From Flavobacterium caseinilyticum (GTDB lineage: Bacteria; Bacteroidota; Bacteroidia; Flavobacteriales; Flavobacteriaceae), in NCBI RefSeq assembly GCF_004349085.1, contig NZ_SMFM01000011.1, forward strand, positions 261-64,260: a DNA stretch of 64,000 bases, in the 5' to 3' direction. The position numbers and the translations under genes were made by a program. The notes below the pieces were generated by a model. That model searched no databases. It was not told the DNA's origin and saw nothing but the letters and a program-made list of their open reading frames with translations. Positions 25,690 to 34,578 of this stretch are shown in pieces. Numbering within the stretch: the first letter of the stretch is position 1; the number at the start of each line of letters is the position of its first letter.

Positions 25690-28371
25690 TTATTTCAAAC
25701 CCGCCAAACTGTGTTCGATCGTTTCAATTTTTGCTAAAGCATCTGCTTCTTTTTGTCTTTCGTTTGCCAAAACTTTCTCCGGCGCACCAGCCACAAATTT
25801 CTCATTTGCTAATTTATTTTGAACAGATTTTAAGAAACCTTGCGTGTAAACTAACTCAGTCGTAAGTTTAGCAATCTCAGCTTCTACGTCAATATTTCCG
25901 GTGATTGGAATGAAATATTCATTCGATTTTACACGGAAAGATAATGCTCCGTCTACTTTATCCGATACATATTTTAACGAGGTGATGTTTCCTAATTTGG
26001 TCACAACCGAATCAAAATAAGTGGAAGCTTTATCGTTGTTTACCACTTTCAATTCGATGGTATCTTTAAACGGTATATTTTTGTCTTTACGAATCGTTCG
26101 AATTCCGGAAATCACTTCTATTGTATTGTCAAAATCAGCAATTAAAGCTGCGTTAAACGGTTTCATTTCTGGCCAAGTCGAAACGATTAACGCTTCTTCT
26201 GGAGTTCTTTCGGCAAGAATCTGCCAAATTTCTTCTGTCAAAAACGGCATAAACGGATGCAATAATTTCATGTTGTTTTCCAACATTTCTATGGCTTTCG
26301 CCAAAGTTACACTGTCAATTGGCTGTTGGTAAGCCGGTTTTATCATTTCCAAAAACCAAGAACAGAAATCGTCCCAAACCAATTTGTAAATTGCCATCAA
26401 TGCATCGGAAATTCTGTATTTCTCGAAATTATCTTCGATTTCCAGAAGTGTTTGTTGCAATTTGGCTTCGTACCATTCGATCGCCACTTTTGAAGATTCC
26501 GGTTGTGGAATAGCATCCGAAACTTCCCAACCTTTGATTAGTTTGAAAGCATTCCAAATTTTATTAGTAAACGCTTTTCCTTGGTTACACAATTCTTCAT
26601 CAAACATAATGTCGTTTCCTGCAGAAGCACTCAAAAGCAATCCTACTCGAACTCCATCGGCACCAAATTTTTCAATCAAGTCTAAAGGATCAGGCGAATT
26701 TCCTAATGATTTAGACATTTTGCGTCTTTGTTTGTCACGAACCAAACCAGTCAAATACACATTTGTAAATGGTTTTTTGCCTGTGTATTCATAACCTGCT
26801 ATAATCATTCTCGCTACCCAGAAAAACAAAATATCCGGGCCGGTTACTAAATCATTTGTTGGATAATAGTATTTAAAATCTTCACTTTCAGGATCCATAA
26901 TTCCTCCAAAAACCGACATTGGCCATAGCCAAGAAGAGAACCAAGTATCAAGAGCATCAACATCTTGCTTTAAATCTTTTGTTTCAAGTTTAAGGTTTAA
27001 AGTTTTCTCTCTAGCTAACTTTAAGGCGTCTTCAATGTTTTCCGCAACCACGAAATCTTCTTTTCCATCGCCATAGAAATATGCAGGAATTTGTTGTCCC
27101 CACCATAATTGACGGGATATATTCCAGTCGCGAATGTTATTCAACCAATGGGCGTAGGTATTATTAAAACGTGCAGGGTGCAATTTGATTTCGCCATCTT
27201 CCAAAACGGATTTAATTGCCGGTTTTACCAAATCTTCCATTTTCAGGAACCATTGGTCTGATAAACGTGGCTCGATAACGGCTTTCGTTCTTTCCGAAGT
27301 TCCCACTTTATTGAGGTGAATTTCTGTTTTTGCTAAAGCTCCAATCGTTTCTAATTCTTTGGCAACAGCCTCACGAACCACGAAACGATCTTGTCCTTGG
27401 TAGTGCAATCCAAAACTATTTAAAGTAGCATCTTCATTGAAAATATCCACAATCTCAAGATTATGTTTTTCTCCTAAAGCCTTGTCATTCATATCGTGCG
27501 CCGGAGTTACTTTCAAGCAACCCGTACCAAATTCGATATCAACATATTCATCTTCGATAATAGGAATTACTCTTCCGCAAATAGGCACAATTGCTTTTTT
27601 GCCTTTGAGATGAGCAAAACGTTCGTCATTTGGATTAATACAAATTGCTGTATCACCAAAAATAGTTTCCGGACGTGTGGTTGCAATCGTCAGAAATTCC
27701 TCCCCCAACCCCTCCGAAGGAGGGGAGTCAAGCGCATCGGCTCCCTCTCCTTCGGAGAGGATTTTATATTTTAGGAAATATAGTTTTCCTTGTTGTTCTT
27801 CATAAATTACTTCTTCGTCAGACAAAGTAGTTTTCGCTTCGGGATCCCAGTTTACCATTCGATATCCTCTGTAAATCAAACCCTTATTGTATAAATCGAC
27901 AAAAGAACGAATTACTGATGCTGACATATCAGGATCCATCGTAAACTTAGTTCGCTCCCAGTCGCAAGACGCTCCCAGTTTTTTTAATTGGTCTAAAATT
28001 ACGCCACCGTATTTATCTGTCCATTCCCACGCATGTGCCAGGAATTCTTCGCGAGTTAAATCATTTTTATTGATTCCTTCGGCTTTCAACTTCGCTACCA
28101 CTTTTGCTTCGGTTGCAATCGATGCGTGATCTGTTCCCGGGACCCAACAAGCATTAAACCCTTTGAGACGCGCTCTTCTAATCAAGACATCTTGAATGGT
28201 GTTGTTCAACATGTGTCCCATATGCAAAACCCCAGTCACATTTGGTGGAGGAATTACAATGGTATATGGTGTTCTGTGATCTGGTTCTGAGTGAAAATAA
28301 TTATTTTTCATCCAGTAGTCATACCACTTATTCTCAATAGTTTTGGCGTCAAATTGTGCAGGAATTGTCAT
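25690..28371 (-). CDS. valS: Valyl-tRNA synthetase with repeat-derived insertion
   Basis: 893 residues of class Ia ValRS: HIGH-type motif PNVTGVLHMGHMLN near residue 45, editing-domain ATTRPETIFGD, WWGQQIPAYFYGDG, KMSKS in KQRRKMSKSLGNSPDPLDLI near residue 548, and a C-terminal coiled coil (ELVYTQGFLKSVQNKLANEKFVAGAPEKVL). It charges tRNA-Val. Residues ~204-224 (SEGEGADALDSPPSEGLGE) do not look like the family and are encoded by a GC-rich double palindrome of the intergenic kind; they fall in a loop just before the editing-domain strand EFLTIATTRPETI. All catalytic motifs are intact, so the enzyme should work. A second repeat-like word lies at residues ~455-463. Confidence 0.95.
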   Translation of the reverse strand: MTIPAQFDAKTIENKWYDYWMKNNYFHSEPDHRTPYTIVIPPPNVTGVLHMGHMLNNTIQDVLIRRARLKGFNACWVPGTDHASIATEAKVVAKLKAEGINKNDLTREEFLAHAWEWTDKYGGVILDQLKKLGASCDWERTKFTMDPDMSASVIRSFVDLYNKGLIYRGYRMVNWDPEAKTTLSDEEVIYEEQQGKLYFLKYKILSEGEGADALDSPPSEGLGEEFLTIATTRPETIFGDTAICINPNDERFAHLKGKKAIVPICGRVIPIIEDEYVDIEFGTGCLKVTPAHDMNDKALGEKHNLEIVDIFNEDATLNSFGLHYQGQDRFVVREAVAKELETIGALAKTEIHLNKVGTSERTKAVIEPRLSDQWFLKMEDLVKPAIKSVLEDGEIKLHPARFNNTYAHWLNNIRDWNISRQLWWGQQIPAYFYGDGKEDFVVAENIEDALKLAREKTLNLKLETKDLKQDVDALDTWFSSWLWPMSVFGGIMDPESEDFKYYYPTNDLVTGPDILFFWVARMIIAGYEYTGKKPFTNVYLTGLVRDKQRRKMSKSLGNSPDPLDLIEKFGADGVRVGLLLSASAGNDIMFDEELCNQGKAFTNKIWNAFKLIKGWEVSDAIPQPESSKVAIEWYEAKLQQTLLEIEDNFEKYRISDALMAIYKLVWDDFCSWFLEMIKPAYQQPIDSVTLAKAIEMLENNMKLLHPFMPFLTEEIWQILAERTPEEALIVSTWPEMKPFNAALIADFDNTIEVISGIRTIRKDKNIPFKDTIELKVVNNDKASTYFDSVVTKLGNITSLKYVSDKVDGALSFRVKSNEYFIPITGNIDVEAEIAKLTTELVYTQGFLKSVQNKLANEKFVAGAPEKVLANERQKEADALAKIETIEHSLAGLK
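27699..27760 (-). repeat. Dispersed GC-rich palindromic repeat inserted in valS
   Basis: A 62-bp stretch is made of two hairpins (CCCCTCCGAAGGAGGGG and CCTCTCCTTCGGAGAGG) joined by AGTCAAGCGCATCGGCT. It resembles the intergenic element before cysS (32587-32711), which has the same kind of paired hairpins and GAGCC/GGCTC junctions. The copy keeps the valS frame without a stop. Confidence 0.85.
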
Positions 28372-28567
28372 TTTATCGTGGATTCGTTTACTCGTTAAAT
28401 TAGATTTTTATTAATTCAGTTAAACAAATAACCAAATAAACAAACAACCTTTTAAATTTTGGTCTGATATTTGTAATTACAATAGGGAACAAAAGTAAAT
28501 AATTAAGTACAGTATAAAAAGAGAAATATTTATTTGTACATTAATTAAAACAAGTACTTTTACTTTA

Positions 28568-28975
28568 ATGAATTTAAAAAAAATGAAAATGAAAAAAACA
28601 ATTACTTTAATAGCGATCCTCTTAGTAGGCAGCATCGGTTTTGCTCAAAATGGCCCTAAAATTGTATTTTCTGCCAAAGACAACACTATCGATTATGGAA
28701 AGGTGACTAAGAACGAAAACGGCGCGCGCGATTTTATATTTACAAATACTGGAAACGCTCCGTTAATTATCACCAATGTGCTTTCTACATGTGGTTGTAC
28801 GGTTCCTACAAAACCTACTGAACCAATCATGCCGGGAAAAACAGGAAAAATAACGGTAAAATACAACATGGCTCCTGGGCCAATAAGAAAAACAATAACC
28901 GTTGAATCAAATGCGGTAAATTATGAATCGGGAAGAGTTGCTTTGAAAATAAAAGGAGAAGTTATTGCCAATTAA
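28568..28975 (+). CDS. DUF1573 domain exported protein
   Basis: 135 residues with a signal peptide (MKKTITLIAILLVGSIGFAQ from the third Met at 28589, the likelier start). The rest is one DUF1573/ASH-like beta-sandwich: IDYGKVTKNENGARDFIFTNTGNAPLIITNV followed by the diagnostic STCGCTVPTKP cysteine pair, then PIMPGKTGKITVKYNM and a closing VALKIKGEV. These domains are very common in Bacteroidota secreted proteins; the Cys-Gly-Cys may bind metal or form a disulfide. Precise role unknown. Single gene, transcribed away from valS, with a bidirectional terminator downstream. Confidence 0.92.
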   Translation: MNLKKMKMKKTITLIAILLVGSIGFAQNGPKIVFSAKDNTIDYGKVTKNENGARDFIFTNTGNAPLIITNVLSTCGCTVPTKPTEPIMPGKTGKITVKYNMAPGPIRKTITVESNAVNYESGRVALKIKGEVIAN

Positions 28976-29005
28976 TTTCAGAATTATACAAAAATAAAAT
29001 AAGTT

Positions 29006-29045
29006 AAACGCTTTTGGAGACCACTTCCAGAAGCGTTTTTATTTT
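29006..29045. terminator. Bidirectional terminator
   Basis: AAACGCTTTTGGA (29006-29018) pairs with TCCAGAAGCGTTT, followed by TTATTTTAT; it separates the convergent DUF1573 and protease-like genes and its tail overlaps the latter's stop. Confidence 0.85.
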
Positions 29046-30357
29046 ATAAGATATTATATAATTGAAAACTGAATTGTAAGATTTCATTATTGCGTTCCAC
29101 TTCTAAAGTAATCCATTTTTCATCCTCGGACTTAAAAAAAGAATAAATTTCCTGTAAAGTATATTTATAGGCGGGATTCCTATTTATTGTAATGATTATA
29201 TCGCCTTTTTGCAATCCGGAATTTGCTGCAGGAGAATTTTCTCTGATATAAGCTATATCGTAAATTGGCTTTAACTGGAATTTATATTTAAAATCACTAG
29301 TTATTTTAGAACCTCCAAAGTTTTCCGGAACAGTTTCCAACTTTACAGTCTCTTGAACCCATTGCAAGCCGTTATGCTGCACTTCAACTCCACTTTTATT
29401 ATAAGTAAAATGATCATTAAAGTCACTATTCTTTTTAAAATACATTTGACTTTCCGGGTAATCAAAAACAACAGTAAATCTTTTCATAATCTCCGCTCCT
29501 ACTGAGCCCATTCTGTCTGGAACCATACTCACATTTTTAATCGAGTTGGGATCTGGAAAAGCGACTATCGGATTGTTAAATTTAAATCCTGCCATCTCAA
29601 ATTTTTGAATTTTGGCTCTCTTTCCCTCCACATCGCCGCTAAAACCCCGACCTAAAAAATCATTAAAATTTTTAACAGGAACTTTCAGTAAATCGGAGCG
29701 ACCTTCAAATAACCAAATTGCGTCGCTGTTCCCTATATCAATCAACAATTTTACAGGAATTTCTATATCGTCCTGAAACACGTTACTATTTATATAAGGC
29801 TTAGATTTTTCGATCGATATAGGAACACTGACAAATTTTTTTCGAATCTTTTTCCTGACAGCCTCGTTCTCTTTGTATACCACAATCCTCTTTTTCTGAT
29901 AATTAATTTCAATTAAATTATTCCTAAAAAACTGAAAACCAATAATTCCGTTGACCGGAATTCCAACATGAGAGGACAGATTAAATTCAGGATCCAAAAT
30001 GATGTAAAGCATGTGACTCTTACATTTCATAGTACTGAATTCCAAAACATTATTTGTTGATTTTAATCCTTCTACTGCATCCTGACTCCCAAGACCTCTT
30101 AAAAATATTTTCTCGGCATTAAAAAAACGTACCTCCTTTTTTTCTTCCAGGCTGAACAATATTGTTTCTTCAACACCGGAATCTAATAAAAAATTCAGTT
30201 CCACTCCGTTAACTTTGATGGGTATAAAGACCAAATTATTAATCAATTTGAAGGGCATGCTAACTTTATTTTTGTTTTTTTCAAAAAGAAAACCTTCCTG
30301 CGCTGAACTGCTGCAGATACCCAGACTTAAAAAAAACAAAATTACAATTCGGTTCAT
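29044..30357 (-). CDS. Retropepsin-like aspartyl protease with PDZ domain
   Basis: 437 residues. Signal peptide ending SSAQ, then two retropepsin-like half domains: LNFLLDSGVEETILF (DSG in place of DTG) near residue 55 and VKLLIDIGNSDAIWLF (DIG) near 205, each with the hydrophobic flap-like follow-up. A C-terminal PDZ domain (IRENSPAANSGLQKGDIIITINRNP, residues ~350-437) probably binds peptides. Secreted or periplasmic. The second motif lacks the hydroxyl residue after Asp, so activity is uncertain; both aspartates are kept. Such genes are common single copies in Flavobacteriaceae without known substrates. Confidence 0.85.
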   Translation of the reverse strand: MNRIVILFFLSLGICSSSAQEGFLFEKNKNKVSMPFKLINNLVFIPIKVNGVELNFLLDSGVEETILFSLEEKKEVRFFNAEKIFLRGLGSQDAVEGLKSTNNVLEFSTMKCKSHMLYIILDPEFNLSSHVGIPVNGIIGFQFFRNNLIEINYQKKRIVVYKENEAVRKKIRKKFVSVPISIEKSKPYINSNVFQDDIEIPVKLLIDIGNSDAIWLFEGRSDLLKVPVKNFNDFLGRGFSGDVEGKRAKIQKFEMAGFKFNNPIVAFPDPNSIKNVSMVPDRMGSVGAEIMKRFTVVFDYPESQMYFKKNSDFNDHFTYNKSGVEVQHNGLQWVQETVKLETVPENFGGSKITSDFKYKFQLKPIYDIAYIRENSPAANSGLQKGDIIITINRNPAYKYTLQEIYSFFKSEDEKWITLEVERNNEILQFSFQLYNIL

Positions 30358-30483
30358 TTTTGTCGCTTTTTATAAAATTACTAAAAATATCAACCAAAAC
30401 CATTCTTTAGAAAATATATCCACCTGCTGATTGTGAAAAATTTAAAAAAAAAATCGCAAATTTGCACTTCAATAATTAAGACT

Positions 30484-31689
30484 ATGCCAAAAATATCAAA
30501 TAAAGGCAAACAAATGCCTGAATCACCAATTCGAAAATTGGTTCCCTACTCAGAAATAGCCAAGAAAAAAGGACATAAAGTCTATCATTTGAACATTGGC
30601 CAACCGGATATAAAAACTCCTGAGGTTGCAATGAACGCCGTTAAAAATATCAATTTAACTATTTTGGAATACAGCCACTCTGCCGGAAATGAGAGCTATA
30701 GAAAAAAATTAGCTTCTTACTACAGCAATGAAAGTATTCCGGTAAACATCGAGGATATTATAATCACTACTGGTGGATCAGAAGCGCTTATGTTTGCAAT
30801 GGGAAGTACGATGGATCACGGAGATGAAATCATTATCCCGGAACCTTTTTATGCCAATTACAATGGGTTTTCAACAGCTTCAGGAGTTACTGTAGTGCCT
30901 GTAATATCAACAATTGAAACTGGTTTTGCGCTTCCGGCTGTAGAAGATTTTGAAAAACTGATTACTCCAAAAACGAAAGCGATACTTATATGTAATCCAG
31001 GAAATCCAACCGGATATTTATATTCTAAAGAAGAAATCATGAAACTGGCAGCATTAGTCAAAAAACATGATTTGTTCCTGATTGCTGATGAAGTATATCG
31101 TGAATTCACTTACGATGGTGATATACATTATTCTGTTATGAATGTGCCTGGACTTGAAGAGCACGCGATCATGATTGATTCTGTTTCTAAAAGATACAGT
31201 ATGTGTGGCGCAAGAATAGGATGTATTGTTTCTAAAAACAAGGAAGTGATGGCTACTGCCATGAAATTTGCACAAGCACGATTAAGCCCTCCTACTATTG
31301 AACAAATTGCAAGTGAAGCCGCTCTGGATACACCACAAAGCTATTTTGACGAAGTAATTTCAGAATATAGAGAACGCAGAGATACTTTGATTGAAGAATT
31401 AAATAAAATCGAAGGCGTTATTGTAAGCAAACCAAAAGGTGCATTCTACTGCATTGCGCAATTGCCGGTTGAGAACGCTGATGCGTTTGCACAATGGCTT
31501 TTAGAAAGTTATGATTTAGATGGTGAAACGGTAATGGTAGCTCCTGCTGCAGGTTTTTATTCCACTTCAGGAATGGGATTAAATCAGGTTCGAATCGCCT
31601 ATGTTTTGAAAAAAGAAGACTTAATAAGTGCGGTACGCATACTAAAAGCGGCAATTCCAGTTTTCAACGCCATCCATACTTTAGTGTAA
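30484..31689 (+). CDS. PLP-dependent aminotransferase, class I/II
   Basis: About 401 residues of the fold-type I aminotransferase family (AspC/AlaT type): LNIGQPDIKTPE at the start, TTGGSEALMFAMG (cofactor phosphate), ICNPGNPTGYLYS, IADEVYREFTYDG (Asp pairs the pyridine N), and the PLP lysine in DSVSKRYSMCGARIG, with the carboxylate-binding Arg in LNQVRIAYV. It probably transaminates aspartate or another amino acid with 2-oxoglutarate; specificity is not readable. The frame is open from a GTG at 30433, but a CAAATTTG promoter-like box (30457-30464) lies between, so the ATG at 30484 is the start. A strong terminator follows. Confidence 0.92.
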   Translation: MPKISNKGKQMPESPIRKLVPYSEIAKKKGHKVYHLNIGQPDIKTPEVAMNAVKNINLTILEYSHSAGNESYRKKLASYYSNESIPVNIEDIIITTGGSEALMFAMGSTMDHGDEIIIPEPFYANYNGFSTASGVTVVPVISTIETGFALPAVEDFEKLITPKTKAILICNPGNPTGYLYSKEEIMKLAALVKKHDLFLIADEVYREFTYDGDIHYSVMNVPGLEEHAIMIDSVSKRYSMCGARIGCIVSKNKEVMATAMKFAQARLSPPTIEQIASEAALDTPQSYFDEVISEYRERRDTLIEELNKIEGVIVSKPKGAFYCIAQLPVENADAFAQWLLESYDLDGETVMVAPAAGFYSTSGMGLNQVRIAYVLKKEDLISAVRILKAAIPVFNAIHTLV

Positions 31690-31740
31690 GTAAACACATA
31701 GCTTTTGATTGACCGAGGAAGCAAATTGAATGATTTTTAA

Positions 31741-31776
31741 AAAGGCAATAACGAGTTCGTTATTGCCTTTCTTTTT
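31741..31776 (+). terminator. Aminotransferase terminator
   Basis: AAAGGCAATAACGA (31741-31754) and TCGTTATTGCCTTT (31757-31770), a perfect 14-bp stem with a 2-base gap, followed by CTTTTT. Confidence 0.92.
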
Positions 31777-31913
31777 AGGTTCCAAAACGAAACGAGAATC
31801 TGCTGATTAACAAATAAAGTAGTCTTAAATAGTACGTGCTATAGAAATTCTTTAATTTTTATTATTTATCTTTACCCCTTAAATATTTATACCAACAATA
31901 ATAGTTGCTTTTA

Positions 31914-32585
31914 ATGATAAAAAACGAAGAATTTCAAGACGAAATAGGAGACAATCATGTTAGTTTATCCGCAAAAAATCCAGTAAGAGAGGATGCTTTT
32001 GATATTACTGATGACGAAAAAATTGAGAAAATAAAAAAACACGTTGAAAGCATTCTTATCACACTTGGGATGGATTTGACAGATGACAGCTTAAAAGGCA
32101 CACCCAATCGTGTAGCAAAAATGTTTGTGAAAGAAATCTTTGGTGGTTTAAATCCATCCAAAAAACCAAAAGCTTCTACATTTGACAATAATTACAAATA
32201 CGGCGAAATGCTCGTCGAAAAAAATATTATTGTTTATTCTACCTGCGAACATCACTTATTACCCATTATAGGAAGAGCACATGTTGCTTATATTTCTAAC
32301 GGAAGAGTAATTGGCTTATCCAAAATGAATCGTATTGTGGAATATTATGCCAAAAGACCTCAGGTTCAAGAGCGTTTAACGATGCAAATTGTTCAGGAAT
32401 TACAAATCGCTTTGGGCACCGAAGATGTAGCTTGCGTGATTGATGCCAAACACCTTTGCGTAAATTCAAGAGGAATCAGTGATATTGAAAGTAGCACGGT
32501 AACCTCCGAATTTGGTGGTAAATTTAAAGATGCAGTAACTCGCAGAGAGTTTTTGGATTATATTAAATTAGAAACTAAGTTCTAG
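31914..32585 (+). CDS. folE: GTP cyclohydrolase I
   Basis: 223 residues from the ATG at 31914. The C-terminal ~180 residues are the FolE (type IA) fold: zinc ligands in STCEHHLLPIIGRAHVAYI (Cys, His) and in CVIDAKHLCVNSRG (Cys), plus GLSKMNRIVEYYAKRPQVQERL and the final TSEFGGKF. It converts GTP to dihydroneopterin triphosphate, the first step of folate synthesis. The N-terminal ~45 residues are acidic and variable, as usual. No other folate genes are near; the cysS gene is 142 bp downstream across a repeat. Confidence 0.95.
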   Translation: MIKNEEFQDEIGDNHVSLSAKNPVREDAFDITDDEKIEKIKKHVESILITLGMDLTDDSLKGTPNRVAKMFVKEIFGGLNPSKKPKASTFDNNYKYGEMLVEKNIIVYSTCEHHLLPIIGRAHVAYISNGRVIGLSKMNRIVEYYAKRPQVQERLTMQIVQELQIALGTEDVACVIDAKHLCVNSRGISDIESSTVTSEFGGKFKDAVTRREFLDYIKLETKF

Positions 32586-32586
32586 T

Positions 32587-32711
32587 CCTCTCCCCGACCC
32601 TCTCCAAAGGAGAGGGAGCCTGGTCTGAAAAGATCAGAACAAGATTATAACAATTATTAATAACACATTCACGTCTCAGCTCCCTTCCCTTTGGGGAGGG
32701 CTGGGGTGGGG
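32587..32711. repeat. Paired GC-rich hairpin repeat between folE and cysS
   Basis: Left module CCTCTCCCCGACCCTCTCC-AAAGG-AGAGGGAGCC (32587-32620) and an inverted right module GCTCCCTTCCCTTTGGGGAGGGCTGGGG (32679-32708) enclose about 60 bp of AT-rich DNA. Same family as the valS insertion. Confidence 0.85.
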
Positions 32712-32727
32712 AAAACAATAATTTACA

Positions 32728-34206
32728 ATGCCATTATACAGTAGCCAAAATCTAAAAATATACAATTCTCTTTCGGGAGAAAAGGAAGCATTTACACCAA
32801 TACACGAAGGAAATGTGGGAATGTACGTTTGCGGACCGACGGTTTACAGCAATGTGCATCTTGGAAACGTACGTACTTTTATGTCTTTTGACGTGATTTT
32901 CAGGTATTTTTTGCATTTGGATTACAAAGTGCGCTATGTTAGGAACATTACAGATGTAGGTCATATTGTGGATGATGTGGATGAAGGCGAGGATAAAATT
33001 GCCAAAAAAGCACGTCTGGAGCAACTGGAACCTATGGAAGTTGTACAACGGTATACCGTAGATTTTCATGACATTCTGAATGAATTTAACTTTTTGCCAC
33101 CAAGTATTGAGCCAACGGCAACGGGTCATATTATTGAACAAATTGAAATTATAAAAACTATCATTGAAAAAGGAATTGGTTATGAAGCCAATGGATCCGT
33201 TTATTTTGATGTGGTAAAATTTAATGAAACCAATCATTACGGACGATTAAGCGGTCGTAATATTGAGGATATGCTTACCAATACCCGTGATCTTGATGGA
33301 CAAAGTGATAAGAGAAATCCCCAGGATTTTGCACTTTGGAAAAAAGCGGAAGCACAACACATTATGCGTTGGCCTTCGCCATGGAGCGATGGATTTCCGG
33401 GATGGCATCTAGAATGTACCGCGATGAGCACCAAATATTTGGGTAATCATTTTGATATTCACGGTGGCGGAATGGATTTGAAATTCCCGCATCATGAATG
33501 TGAAATTGCACAAAACGAAGCATGTACCGGACAAACTCCTGTGAATTACTGGATGCATGCCAATATGCTGACTTTGAACGGTAAAAAAATGGCGAAATCA
33601 ACTGGAAATAATATTTTACCAAGAGAAATATTGACCGGAGAAAATACAATTTTGAGCAAAGCTTTCTCCGCATCGGTTGCACGATTTTTTATGTTACAAG
33701 CGCATTACAGAAGCATTCTTGATTTTTCTGACGATGCTATTGTTGCCGCCGAAAAAGGGTACAAACGATTAATGGAAGCGTTGCATTCATTAAAAGAAAT
33801 CACTGCTGGCGCAAAAAGCTCGATTGATATTGCTGTATGGAAACAATCCTGTTATGATGCAATGAATGACGATTTTAACACCCCAATTTTGATTGCTCAA
33901 TTGTTTGAAGGCGTTCGCTTTGTCAATTTATTAAAGGATGAAAAAGAAACTTTGAATGCCGATGACTTAAATTATTTTGCAAAAGCTATGCATTCGTTTG
34001 TTTTTGATGTTTTGGGATTGGAAGACGAAAAAGTGTCCGACAGCAATAACGACAAATTGGAAGGCACAGTGAATATGCTTATTGAAATGAGAAAACAAGC
34101 TCGCGACAATAAGAATTTTGCCTTGTCTGATCAAATCAGAGATCAACTGATTGCATTGGGAATTCAGCTGAAAGATGGTAAAGAAGGAACATCATTTAGT
34201 ATTTAG
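32728..34206 (+). CDS. cysS: Cysteinyl-tRNA synthetase
   Basis: 492 residues of class Ia Cys[22 protein letters not shown] holds the zinc-ligand Cys and the HIGH-like HLGN; further zinc ligands in [10 protein letters not shown] and the HHECEIAQ segment; KMSKS is [12 protein letters not shown] near residue 285. It charges tRNA-Cys. The C-terminal DALR helical bundle ([24 protein letters not shown]) is complete. Length agrees with the family. It begins 16 bp after a repeat element, so the promoter is probably inside or before that element. yidD follows 58 bp downstream on the same strand. Confidence 0.96.
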   Translation: MPLYSSQNLKIYNSLSGEKEAFTPIHEGNVGMYVCGPTVYSNVHLGNVRTFMSFDVIFRYFLHLDYKVRYVRNITDVGHIVDDVDEGEDKIAKKARLEQLEPMEVVQRYTVDFHDILNEFNFLPPSIEPTATGHIIEQIEIIKTIIEKGIGYEANGSVYFDVVKFNETNHYGRLSGRNIEDMLTNTRDLDGQSDKRNPQDFALWKKAEAQHIMRWPSPWSDGFPGWHLECTAMSTKYLGNHFDIHGGGMDLKFPHHECEIAQNEACTGQTPVNYWMHANMLTLNGKKMAKSTGNNILPREILTGENTILSKAFSASVARFFMLQAHYRSILDFSDDAIVAAEKGYKRLMEALHSLKEITAGAKSSIDIAVWKQSCYDAMNDDFNTPILIAQLFEGVRFVNLLKDEKETLNADDLNYFAKAMHSFVFDVLGLEDEKVSDSNNDKLEGTVNMLIEMRKQARDNKNFALSDQIRDQLIALGIQLKDGKEGTSFSI

Positions 34207-34264
34207 TGTTGAATACTCCTTTTTTAATGATTAGGGCAAAATTTCAAATTGAAACTAATAAAAT

Positions 34265-34513
34265 ATGATTTCAAAAATTCTCATATTTCCTTTTGTGCTG
34301 TTAGTTCGATTTTATCAGGTCGCCATTTCACCATTTACACCTTCCGCTTGCCGATTTGAACCAACTTGCTCTTCCTATATGATTCAAGCATTACAAATTC
34401 ACGGTTTGTTTTATGGAAGTTTTTTGGGGATAAAACGAATTGTAAGTTGCAATCCTTGGGGAAAAACTGGGTATGACCCTGTTCCTAAAAAAAAATGCGA
34501 TCATAAACATTAA
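34265..34513 (+). CDS. yidD: Membrane protein insertion efficiency factor YidD
   Basis: 82 residues matching the YidD family: an amphipathic N-terminus ([20 protein letters not shown]), the diagnostic [19 protein letters not shown] with its cysteines, then [20 protein letters not shown]. It helps YidC-dependent insertion of inner-membrane proteins and is peripherally bound at the cytoplasmic face. The usual rnpA-yidC neighbours are absent; here it lies between cysS and lgt, which also serves membrane and lipoprotein biogenesis. Confidence 0.95.
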   Translation: MISKILIFPFVLLVRFYQVAISPFTPSACRFEPTCSSYMIQALQIHGLFYGSFLGIKRIVSCNPWGKTGYDPVPKKKCDHKH

Positions 34514-34578
34514 ACTTTTTGAGTATAAATGTACTTTAAAACTCTATTTTTACGACTAATAAATAAATTTAACACTAA

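Noticed and set aside
30433..30483. GTG start for the aminotransferase
   Set aside because: The added residues are Lys-rich low complexity and lie upstream of a promoter-like CAAATTTG box; MPKISNKG is the natural start.
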